Below, in pieces: positions 1 through 5,199 of a stretch of 5,199 bases of DNA (the first letter of the stretch is position 1; every line of letters begins with the position of its first letter). Source of the stretch: Bacteroidales bacterium. Its GTDB lineage: Bacteria; Bacteroidota; Bacteroidia; Bacteroidales; UBA10428. Where the stretch lies: assembly GCA_030626465.1 (NCBI GenBank), contig DAOUOU010000188.1:1-5199 (forward strand), written 5' to 3'. The notes beneath the pieces were generated by a model. That model searched no databases and was not told where the DNA came from. It saw only the letters and a list, made by a program, of their open reading frames with translations. The position numbers and the translations under genes are program-made.

Positions 1-78
1 AATTATGCTGTTAAGACAAAAAAAGGAGATGCCCTGTCATTCCTGAATATTAATGCAGGTTTAACGTTCGTATATTAA
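1..78 (+). CDS. C-terminal end of a probable outer-membrane beta-barrel protein (partial)
   Basis: Frame 1 is open from the window edge to a TAA at 76-78 and encodes 25 residues, beginning NYAVKTKK and ending NAGLTFVY. The gene starts outside the window, so its family cannot be named. The last residues alternate polar and hydrophobic side chains and finish on an aromatic residue. That is the usual pattern of a final beta-strand in outer-membrane barrels, where the terminal aromatic helps recognition by the BAM complex (family knowledge). A strong intrinsic terminator begins 28 bases after the stop, which supports this being a real gene end rather than a chance open frame. The barrel assignment is inference from a short tail. 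Any other secreted beta-rich protein could end this way. Confidence 0.6.
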   Translation, partial: NYAVKTKKGDALSFLNINAGLTFVY

Positions 79-106
79 ATCCATAAGAAATCATTAGGCA
101 TTATCT

Positions 107-138
107 AAGTCCGGCGGAATTTAGTGCCGGACTTTTTT
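107..138 (+). terminator. Intrinsic (rho-independent) terminator of the upstream gene
   Basis: AAGTCCGGC at 107-115 is perfectly complementary to GCCGGACTT at 126-134. This makes a 9-bp GC-rich stem with a 10-base loop (116-125), followed by a T tract that runs to 138. It lies 28 bases after the stop of the truncated upstream gene and 52 bases before the lipoprotein start, so the lipoprotein gene most likely has its own promoter in 139-190. On the opposite strand the stem has no comparable T tract, so it should act in the plus direction. Confidence 0.9.
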
Positions 139-190
139 CATTGTTCTAACAAGCCTCATAATAATATCCGTATTTTCAGGTTTAGTTTGT

Positions 191-2056
191 ATGTTTGTAT
201 CCCAAAAAAGCCGGATCTTGCAACGAGTAATCATTTATGTTTTGACCCTATCACTGCTTGTGCTGATAACAGCATGTGCAAAAATTGGAACACCTTATGG
301 AGGGCCTGTAGATGAAGACCCCCCCAAGATAGTAAAAACAAATCCGCCTGAAAATTCTGTCAATTTTTCTGTGCAAAAAAATATTGAAATTACCTTCGAT
401 GAGTATATTCAGCTCCAGAATGTTTATCAGGAGCTCATCGTTTCTCCGCCTCTCGAAGAGAGAGTTGTAGCACAATTGAAGGGCAAGAGTATTGTTGTTC
501 AGTTTTCGAAAGATGCTGTTTTTGATACAACCACTTATACCATCAATTTTGGCAATTCTATCGTTGATAACAACGAAAGTAACGTGCTTAAAAATTACGA
601 ATTCATCTTCTCATTGAAAGACCACATCGATTCAATGAAGGTGGAAGGTCGAGTGCTAAACGCATTCAATCACAGCCCGGATGAAGAACGAATGTACTTT
701 ATGTTATATAAAAACCTGAACGATTCCGCTCCGCTTCTGGAAAATCCAACATACATCAGCCGGGCTAATAAGGAAGGCTACTTCTCATTACATAATCTTG
801 AAACAGGGCTATATCGATTGTTTGGCCTGAAGGATGTCAACGCAAATATGATATTTGACATACCCGAAGAACAAATTGCCTTTTATGATTCTATCGTTGA
901 ATTAACTCCTGAGCGATTTAAAGATGATATTATTATAGAAGATACAATGCTGGTGAAATTATTGGCTCAAAATGACAGTGTTTTGAGCGATAGCTCGGTT
1001 CATGATTCTTTGATCAGTAAGCAAAGAAAATATTCCTTTAACACCGAACTGTTGTTTTTCACCGAAAAAATAAAAAATCAATATCTGGTGGATTTTTTAC
1101 GTCCGCAAAAAGAACAGTTGTTCTTTCATTTTAACGAGCCTCTTGCAGACACATTTCATATTATGCCTCTCAATTTCCAATATTCGAAATCCTGGTACAT
1201 TCTTGATGCAGCCAGGAACAATGATACGCTGATCTTTTGGCTTACTGATACAAGCTTAATCGAGCTCGACAGTCTTCAGTTTAATGTTACTTATCCGGTC
1301 TATGATTCACTGGGATTCCTCATTCCTTTCAACGACACACTGTTTTTAGTCTCAAAGGCGGTAAAGGATGAAAAAAAACGTGGCCGGAGAAATAAAGACA
1401 AAGAAGATGAACCAAAAGAAGAGGAAGTGATAGAAGTTAAAAGGCTGGCTTTATCGAATAATATAAAAAATGCCGGCTCTTTCGATCTTAACAAAAATAT
1501 TGACATCATTACCAAAACACCTTGTTTTAACTTCAGAACCGACAGATTTCAATTGTTCTTCCTGGAAGACACTCTTGAGTACCCGCGAAAGATAGAAATA
1601 ATCAGAGATACGAATTCCTTTTATCGCTATAGTATCAGTTACGAGCCAGAAGAACTAACAACCTATAAAGTAATTATTTTAGATAGCGCGCTAACTGATA
1701 TTTATGGTTCTGCAAATGACACTACAATTTTTCAATTCAAAACACGGGCGGCTGATTTTTACGGAATACTTAGCATAAATCTGAGTAATATTAATGATCC
1801 TATCATATTGCAACTTCTCGATGAAAATGAAAGAATTGTAAAACAGCACTTTATCAAAGATGACCAAAGAATCCGTTATGAGTATCTGCATCCAAAGAAA
1901 TACATATTGAAAATCATTGTGGACTCAAATAACAATGGGAAATGGGATACAGGCAACTATCTTAAAAAAATTCAGCCTGAACGGGTACTATATTATTCAA
2001 AGGAAATTAATATTCGCTCCAACTGGGAAATAGACATCAACTGGCCATTAGATTAG
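191..2056 (+). CDS. Ig-like (Big_5/SbsA-type) domain lipoprotein, Bacteroidota family
   Basis: This encodes a 621-residue envelope lipoprotein of unknown biochemical role. Residues 1-28 form a lipoprotein signal peptide: basic residues R8 and R12, a hydrophobic stretch 13-26, and a lipobox I-T-A-C with the lipidated Cys at 29. Residues about 42-142 resemble a bacterial Ig-like Big_5 domain (DEDPPKIVKTNPPENS start, then an ITFDE strand). Residues about 148-240 and 520-612 look like beta-sandwich modules of prealbumin/Cna-B type. Each carries a D-x-N-x-N-x3-D loop (D215-D223 and D578-D586). A Lys/Glu-rich linker spans about 392-417, and a second Ig-like stretch about 418-518. The ATG at 191 gives a complete signal peptide; no Shine-Dalgarno motif is visible, as is usual in this phylum. 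A terminator lies upstream. The stop overlaps the convergent comF stop. The lipoprotein call is strong, the domain borders are approximate, and a structural or scaffold role is inference. Confidence 0.88.
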   Translation: MFVSQKSRILQRVIIYVLTLSLLVLITACAKIGTPYGGPVDEDPPKIVKTNPPENSVNFSVQKNIEITFDEYIQLQNVYQELIVSPPLEERVVAQLKGKSIVVQFSKDAVFDTTTYTINFGNSIVDNNESNVLKNYEFIFSLKDHIDSMKVEGRVLNAFNHSPDEERMYFMLYKNLNDSAPLLENPTYISRANKEGYFSLHNLETGLYRLFGLKDVNANMIFDIPEEQIAFYDSIVELTPERFKDDIIIEDTMLVKLLAQNDSVLSDSSVHDSLISKQRKYSFNTELLFFTEKIKNQYLVDFLRPQKEQLFFHFNEPLADTFHIMPLNFQYSKSWYILDAARNNDTLIFWLTDTSLIELDSLQFNVTYPVYDSLGFLIPFNDTLFLVSKAVKDEKKRGRRNKDKEDEPKEEEVIEVKRLALSNNIKNAGSFDLNKNIDIITKTPCFNFRTDRFQLFFLEDTLEYPRKIEIIRDTNSFYRYSISYEPEELTTYKVIILDSALTDIYGSANDTTIFQFKTRAADFYGILSINLSNINDPIILQLLDENERIVKQHFIKDDQRIRYEYLHPKKYILKIIVDSNNNGKWDTGNYLKKIQPERVLYYSKEINIRSNWEIDINWPLD

Positions 2057-2748
2057 TTCACAAAAGCCGCTGTGGCTATGGATAAGCGAACTCCATCTGC
2101 TTCAAGTATTCGCCCTCCTGCTGCTTCAAGAGTGGCCCCGGTTGTAACAACATCATCAACAAGGAGCACATGTTTACCCTTAATCAGATCGGGTTTTGAA
2201 CATTCAAAGATGCCTTCTACATTTTTCCATCTATCGTATCTTTTTTGCCTTGTTTGAGATTTTGTGTTTGTTTTTCTTCGTAACACATTCGACAAAACCG
2301 GCTTCCCGGTTATCTCAGAGATCCCCTGTGCAATAACATCACTCTGATTAAATCCTCTTCGCCGCAACTTAGCTTTATGAAGAGGAACAGTTACAATAAC
2401 CTCCGCATCATTAAAGCTTGTATCTTGTAATGAAGCTCCAAGCAACCTGCCTAAAAACTTCCCTGCTTCCTTTTTTCCGTAATACTTAAGTTGATGTATC
2501 AGTGACTGGTACTTACTGCCTTTTTCAAAGAATAGCAATGATGTGGCACCAACAACCGGGATTCTTCCCCAAAACAATTTTTCAACGGGATTTCCCGGAG
2601 AATTATGAAAACCCGTTACAGGAAGAGTGTGCCTGCAAAAAGTACAAAGAATAGTTTCATTTCCCAATAATGATGTATTACAGGCCAGACAAAAATCAGG
2701 ATAAAACAAGGAAACAAGCCCTTCTAAATATTTTCGGACAAGGAGCAA
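2053..2748 (-). CDS. comF: ComF family protein (phosphoribosyltransferase-type)
   Basis: This is a 231-residue ComF-family protein, the normal length for the family. Two Cys pairs (C20-x2-C23 and C35-x2-C38) form the N-terminal zinc-finger-like site. A phosphoribosyltransferase fold follows: a conserved HQLKYYGKKEAG stretch at 85-96, VPLHKAKLRRRGFNQS at 121-136, SQTRQKRYDRWKN at 164-176, and the PRPP-binding loop VLLVDDVVTTGATL at 194-207. In naturally competent bacteria ComF acts in the cytoplasm during DNA uptake; in other lineages its substrate is unknown. The frame contains no internal Met codon. The only plausible start is a TTG at 2746-2748, and the in-frame stop just upstream allows at most five more residues. 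That TTG lies 4 bases after the TGA of the OsmC-family gene, which suggests one transcript and coupled translation. The 3' end overlaps the convergent lipoprotein gene by four bases. Family assignment is strong; a competence role here is unproven. Confidence 0.94.
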   Translation of the reverse strand: MLLVRKYLEGLVSLFYPDFCLACNTSLLGNETILCTFCRHTLPVTGFHNSPGNPVEKLFWGRIPVVGATSLLFFEKGSKYQSLIHQLKYYGKKEAGKFLGRLLGASLQDTSFNDAEVIVTVPLHKAKLRRRGFNQSDVIAQGISEITGKPVLSNVLRRKTNTKSQTRQKRYDRWKNVEGIFECSKPDLIKGKHVLLVDDVVTTGATLEAAGGRILEADGVRLSIATAAFVN

Positions 2749-2752
2749 TGTA

Positions 2753-3166
2753 TCAGATAATCTTTATTTCATGAGTCAATTCCATAGCTTTACCATAGGA
2801 TGCACTTACTCCACAATAGCGTTCCTGGGATAAGTTTACTGCTTTTTCAAGTTTCTTCATAGCCAGATCATTTCCCTTGAATTCATAAATGATATGCATT
2901 TTTGTAAATTGCTTTGGATGTTCATCAGTAATGTCTCCATCAATCTTTATTGAAAAATTATCTACTTCAACCCTCATTTTTTTTAGAATTGAAATTACAT
3001 CCATTCCTGTGCATCCGGCCAAAGCAACCATCATTAAAGGCTTTGGACGTGGCCCCTGACCTGTACCTCCATGCTCTTCTTTTGCATCAACAATAATTTT
3101 GAATCCATCTACCTCAGCTTCAAAGGCCATACCTTCTTTCCATTCGACTATTGTTGAGTTTTTCAT
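2753..3166 (-). CDS. OsmC family protein (YhfA-like peroxiredoxin-type thiol protein)
   Basis: This is a 137-residue OsmC-family protein. OsmC/Ohr proteins are cytoplasmic, dimeric thiol peroxidases that reduce organic or inorganic hydroperoxides with a pair of Cys residues. Both are present here: C52 in VALAGCTGMDV and C118 in SQERYCGVSASY. The GPRPKPL segment at 38-44 is also typical. The overall pattern, with an EWKEGMAFEAE start, resembles the YhfA-like subgroup more than the classical Ohr proteins, so the true substrate is uncertain. I chose the ATG at 3164-3166 because it gives the usual family length and N-terminus. An in-frame TTG at 3197-3199 would add 11 residues (start VLNNKNKIFG) that look non-conserved. 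The gene is first in a minus-strand pair with comF, 4 bases apart, and is divergent from the Crp/Fnr-type regulator. Confidence 0.92.
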   Translation of the reverse strand: MKNSTIVEWKEGMAFEAEVDGFKIIVDAKEEHGGTGQGPRPKPLMMVALAGCTGMDVISILKKMRVEVDNFSIKIDGDITDEHPKQFTKMHIIYEFKGNDLAMKKLEKAVNLSQERYCGVSASYGKAMELTHEIKII

Positions 3167-3365
3167 GCCAAATATTTTATTTTTGTTGTTCAGAACCAAA
3201 ATCTATACGGTAATAGCTTTATAACAGTTGAATTTCAATCTTGTTTGTGAAAATTAGAGTAAAATATCTTCACAAAAAATTAGTAAAATGATTAGCTAAA
3301 AATGTAAAATTAATATCTTTAAACATAGCGAACTTAATATTCTTTCTTTCAAATAAGTATTACTC
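3167..3365. promoter_or_regulatory. Divergent intergenic region between osmC-like and crp/fnr-like genes
   Basis: This 199-base AT-rich spacer lies between two divergent genes, so it should hold the promoters for both the osmC-comF pair and the regulator. It contains a 5-1-5 dyad TTGAATTTCAA (3228-3238), an 8-bp inverted repeat (3244-3251 and 3269-3276), and three copies of GTAAAAT (3259-3265, 3283-3289, 3304-3310). I see no exact Bacteroidota TAnnTTTG -7 element with a matching -33 TTTG. TATCTTTA at 3314-3321 is a near match on the plus strand, and TAGATTTTG on the minus strand (3197-3205) is a match only with one extra spacer base. The regulatory role follows from the gene layout; the particular elements are unproven. 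Confidence 0.6.
3244..3276. repeat. 8-bp perfect inverted repeat upstream of the crp/fnr-like gene
   Basis: TTTGTGAA at 3244-3251 is the exact reverse complement of TTCACAAA at 3269-3276, with a 17-base AT-rich spacer. The arms contain TGTGA and TCACA, which are the half-sites known from the E. coli CRP operator. Their spacing is much wider than the canonical six bases, so this is not a standard CRP box. It lies 90 bases upstream of the regulator start and about 78 bases upstream of the osmC-like ATG. It could bind a protein, form a loose hairpin, or be chance in AT-rich DNA. Confidence 0.45.
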
Positions 3366-4073
3366 ATGGAAAAAGTTCAGTATAATGGCCAGAATTTACG
3401 CGATTTTATTAGTAAAAGCACTGTATTTAAACATCTTACAGAAAAAGAATTAGATATTCTTCCCATTGAAGGAGGAACCGATAGCTATAAGAGAGGTGCA
3501 ATGATTTATGAAGAAGGAACCCGAATCAATGGTTTTTTTATTGTCTGTAAAGGAATAATAAAAATATTTAAAACGGGTTTCGATGGCAAAGATCAGATCA
3601 TCCGGTTCGCCAAACCCGGAGATGTTATGGGCTTTCGATCCACAATCACCGGTGAACTGGCTTGTACAACAACCAAGACAATTGAAGAGGCAGAAATCGT
3701 ATATGTGCCGGGAGAACTGGTTAGAAAATATGTTATGACCAATGGCAACTTTGCCATGGATTTGTTACAAATTGCCTGCCTGGAACTTGGAGATGCAAAC
3801 GATTATATTACCGATATTGCTCAAAAAACTGTAAGGGAGCGTTTGGCTGAAGTCCTTATTCAATTGAAGTGGACCTTCGATCTGGATAGAGACAATTTCT
3901 TACAAATTTCACTTACAAGGGAAGAGCTGGCTAATATTGTCGGAACTGCCACCGAATCTGTTATTCGTCTTTTGTCTGAGTTCAAGCAGGATCAACTGAT
4001 TGAAATATTTGGCCGGCGTATAAAAATTTTAGAAGAGGCAAAACTTATTAAAATAAGCAATATGCATTATTAA
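3366..4073 (+). CDS. Crp/Fnr family transcriptional regulator
   Basis: This is a 235-residue Crp/Fnr-superfamily regulator, a typical length. Residues about 18-130 form the cyclic-nucleotide-binding-like beta-roll (FFIVCKGIIKIF at 57-68, FAKPGDVMGF at 81-90). Residues about 131-160 form the dimer helix, and about 155-232 the winged HTH. The HTH has LTREELANIVG at 183-193, then recognition helix residues T196-E197-S198-V199-I200-R201. E197 and R201 align with the DNA-contacting Glu and Arg shared by CRP and FNR. The E. coli phosphate-binding cassette (GEL...RSA) is not kept: GF replaces GE and no Arg-Ser pair follows. There is no N-terminal Cys cluster (only C61, C100, C138), so an FNR-type iron-sulfur sensor is unlikely. 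The ligand and regulon are unknown. The ATG at 3366 fits family length. zupT begins 65 bases downstream on the same strand and may be cotranscribed. Confidence 0.93.
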   Translation: MEKVQYNGQNLRDFISKSTVFKHLTEKELDILPIEGGTDSYKRGAMIYEEGTRINGFFIVCKGIIKIFKTGFDGKDQIIRFAKPGDVMGFRSTITGELACTTTKTIEEAEIVYVPGELVRKYVMTNGNFAMDLLQIACLELGDANDYITDIAQKTVRERLAEVLIQLKWTFDLDRDNFLQISLTREELANIVGTATESVIRLLSEFKQDQLIEIFGRRIKILEEAKLIKISNMHY

Positions 4074-4138
4074 TCTACTATTTCTGAACAAGTTCTTATG
4101 AATATAGCTTATCCTTAATAAATTCATGATAACGCCAA

Positions 4139-4957
4139 ATGGACATTAACTCACTTCTTTTTGCTTTTGGTTTAACAATGTTTGCTGGTCTTTCAACGGG
4201 AATCGGAAGTGCTCTTGCAATTTTTACGAAACATACCAATACCAAGTTCTTATCTCTTGCTTTAGGATTTTCTGCAGGTGTAATGATATATGTCTCCTTT
4301 GTTGAAATTCTTTTCAAAGGAAAAGAAATTCTGGTAGCAGAAAACGCATTTGGTACGCGTAATGGCACCTGGATTACTGTGATTTCTTTCTTTGGAGGAA
4401 TAGTATTGATTGCAATTATTGACAAATTAGTACCAAATGTTGATAATCCGCATGAAATGCATAAAGTGGAAGAAATTGATACAGGCAACCTGAAAAACAG
4501 GAAACTTGCAAGAATGGGGCTTTTTACAGCCCTGGCCATTGCCATACATAACTTCCCGGAAGGATTAGCAACCTTTACTGCCGCCTTATCCGATCCAAGC
4601 CTGGGAATTGCAATAGCAGTAGCAATTGCGATACATAATATTCCTGAAGGAATTGCCGTATCTGTTCCTGTTTATTATGCAACCAAAAGCCGCAAGAAAG
4701 CCTTCTGGCTTTCCTTCTTATCAGGACTTGCTGAACCGGTTGGTGCCTTAGTCGGGTATCTGATCCTATTGCCTTTCATTGGAGACGATAATACCCTGAT
4801 GGGAATAATTTTCGCAGGTGTTGCCGGTATAATGGTATTTATTTCACTGGATGAATTGTTGCCGGCTGCAGAAGAGTTTGGCGAACATCACTTATCGATC
4901 TACGGTCTGGTGGCCGGAATGTTTGTAATGGCTGTAAGCCTGCTTATGTTTATATAA
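4139..4957 (+). CDS. zupT: ZIP family zinc/divalent metal transporter ZupT
   Basis: This is a 272-residue inner-membrane ZIP transporter close in length to E. coli ZupT (about 257 residues). ZIP proteins move Zn2+, and in ZupT also other divalent metals, into the cytoplasm. Eight hydrophobic segments can be seen at about 5-29, 37-58, 78-97, 126-149, 153-179, 188-213, 219-240 and 253-271. The metal-site motifs are present twice, HNFPEG at 137-142 (TM4) and HNIPEG at 166-171 (TM5). GLAEPVGAL at 196-204 (TM6) and SLDELLPAAEE at 236-246 (TM7) also match the family. The loop between TM3 and TM4 carries PHEMHKVEE (104-112), a short metal-ligand-rich patch as usual for ZIPs. The ATG at 4139 gives a full TM1. 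An ATG at 4126 is out of frame and closes within a few codons. No terminator is clear downstream. No Zur box was recognised. Confidence 0.95.
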   Translation: MDINSLLFAFGLTMFAGLSTGIGSALAIFTKHTNTKFLSLALGFSAGVMIYVSFVEILFKGKEILVAENAFGTRNGTWITVISFFGGIVLIAIIDKLVPNVDNPHEMHKVEEIDTGNLKNRKLARMGLFTALAIAIHNFPEGLATFTAALSDPSLGIAIAVAIAIHNIPEGIAVSVPVYYATKSRKKAFWLSFLSGLAEPVGALVGYLILLPFIGDDNTLMGIIFAGVAGIMVFISLDELLPAAEEFGEHHLSIYGLVAGMFVMAVSLLMFI

Positions 4958-5053
4958 TGCACTGAAATAAATCATCTCTTCCATTTCTTTTTCTTGCAGA
5001 TTAATTAAGAAAGCCTAAATCCATAATTTGTATATTTACTGCACTTAATATTG

Positions 5054-5083
5054 TTTGATCTTGTAAATAGATTGTAAGATTTC
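5054..5083 (+). promoter_or_regulatory. Possible promoter for tRNA-Val (weak)
   Basis: A TTTG at 5054-5057 is followed after 17 bases by TAAGATTTC at 5075-5083, about 20 bases before the tRNA 5' end. This spacing suits the Bacteroidota -33 TTTG / -7 TAnnTTTG promoter, but the -7 element matches only loosely. The -7 candidate lies inside a 6-bp dyad, AGATTG (5069-5074) and CAATCT (5083-5088). The rest of the 4958-5103 spacer shows no gene and no convincing zupT terminator. Confidence 0.25.
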
Positions 5084-5103
5084 AATCTGATTCTATACTT
5101 CCC

Positions 5104-5178
5104 GGGACGTTAGCTCAGTTGGTTCAGAGCGCATGCTTGACAGGCATGAGGTCACTGGTTCGATTCCAGTACATCCCA
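5104..5178 (+). tRNA. tRNA-Val (anticodon GAC)
   Basis: This 75-base sequence folds as a full cloverleaf. The acceptor arm is 5104-5110 with 5171-5177. The D arm is GCTC (5113-5116) with GAGC (5127-5130), with GG in the loop. The anticodon stem is CATGC (5132-5136) with GCATG (5144-5148), enclosing loop TTGACAG with anticodon GAC at 5139-5141, which reads valine codons GTC and GTT. The variable region is AGGTC. The T arm is ACTGG and CCAGT around TTCGATT (5159-5165). The discriminator is A5178. CCA is not encoded, because the next bases are CAT, so it must be added by the CCA-adding enzyme. One acceptor pair is mismatched, C5108 opposite A5173. The remaining arms are fully paired, so the gene looks functional. 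Confidence 0.96.
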
Positions 5179-5199
5179 CATGATGGCATGGGTTTGGGT

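Noticed and set aside
124..315. Open frame of 63 codons on the plus strand
   Set aside because: It starts inside the terminator loop with a non-ATG codon and overlaps the signal-peptide region of the lipoprotein in another frame. The sequence is rich in Cys, His and Asn and has no domain pattern.
251..1891. Three minus-strand open frames within the lipoprotein gene (251-475, 1300-1515, 1691-1891)
   Set aside because: Each is short, antisense to a continuous 621-codon gene, and without any recognisable motif or start signal.
2062..2077. Possible hairpin terminator at the 3' end of comF
   Set aside because: On the minus strand AGCC and GGCT pair around five bases and run into TTTT, but the stem has only four pairs and lies inside the coding region. 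It is too weak to call.
2072..2257. Open frame of 61 codons on the plus strand within comF
   Set aside because: It is antisense to the conserved PRPP loop region of comF, and its Ser/Thr/Arg-rich composition reflects the complement of that region.
4098..4127. Inverted repeat ATGAAT/ATTCAT between the regulator and zupT
   Set aside because: It has six AT-rich pairs with an 18-base spacer and no T tract; this is expected by chance in such sequence and is not a terminator.
4096..4545. Open frame of 149 codons on the minus strand
   Set aside because: It is antisense to the clearly conserved zupT coding region, including the first HNFPEG motif. Its protein has no recognisable domain, so it is a shadow frame.
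4995..5013. Possible hairpin after zupT (TTCTT and AAGAA)
   Set aside because: The stem is short and AT-only in most pairs, and no T run follows on the plus strand, so it does not support a terminator call.
5179..5199. CATG-rich sequence after the tRNA, possibly a gene start or second tRNA
   Set aside because: Only 21 bases remain before the window ends. No frame or cloverleaf can be supported.
1..5199. A new defence, mobile or biosynthetic system in this window
   Set aside because: All long frames match common chromosomal families. There are no terminal repeats, recombinases, nucleases, repeat-spacer arrays or clustered accessory genes.

Overview
This window looks like ordinary chromosomal DNA from a member of the Bacteroidota (Bacteroidetes). 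The evidence is AT-rich sequence, start codons without Shine-Dalgarno motifs, a large Ig-like (SbsA/Big_5-type) lipoprotein of a kind typical of that phylum, and protein sequences (OsmC-like, ComF, Crp/Fnr, ZupT) that look like Bacteroidota versions. A more exact placement, for example in the Bacteroidales or Marinilabiliales, is only a guess.

Layout, left to right. Positions 1-78 hold the last 25 codons of an upstream gene whose end looks like an outer-membrane beta-barrel C-terminus. A strong intrinsic terminator follows (107-138). Next is a 621-residue lipoprotein gene on the plus strand (191-2056). It converges on a minus-strand pair, an OsmC-family gene (2753-3166) followed by comF (2053-2748). 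The lipoprotein and comF reading frames overlap tail to tail by four bases. A 199-base AT-rich spacer with dyads and short phased repeats separates osmC from a divergent Crp/Fnr-family regulator (3366-4073). A zupT zinc/divalent-metal transporter gene (4139-4957) follows on the plus strand, and the window ends with a tRNA-Val(GAC) gene (5104-5178).

How the genes may work together. OsmC and ComF are very probably made from one transcript: the gap is 4 bases and comF has only a TTG start. The Crp/Fnr-type regulator sits divergently to that pair and just upstream of zupT, so it could control either side or itself, but no canonical Crp or Fnr site is visible. The outer-membrane fragment and the lipoprotein are both envelope proteins but are separated by a terminator.

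I found no mobile element, CRISPR array, toxin-antitoxin pair, phage gene or recognisable new system. The observations worth a second look are small in scale: the overlapping convergent stop codons, the Met-less comF frame with a TTG start, paired Asp/Asn loops in the lipoprotein, a degenerate nucleotide-binding cassette in the regulator, the structured intergenic region before it, and a mismatch in the tRNA acceptor stem.
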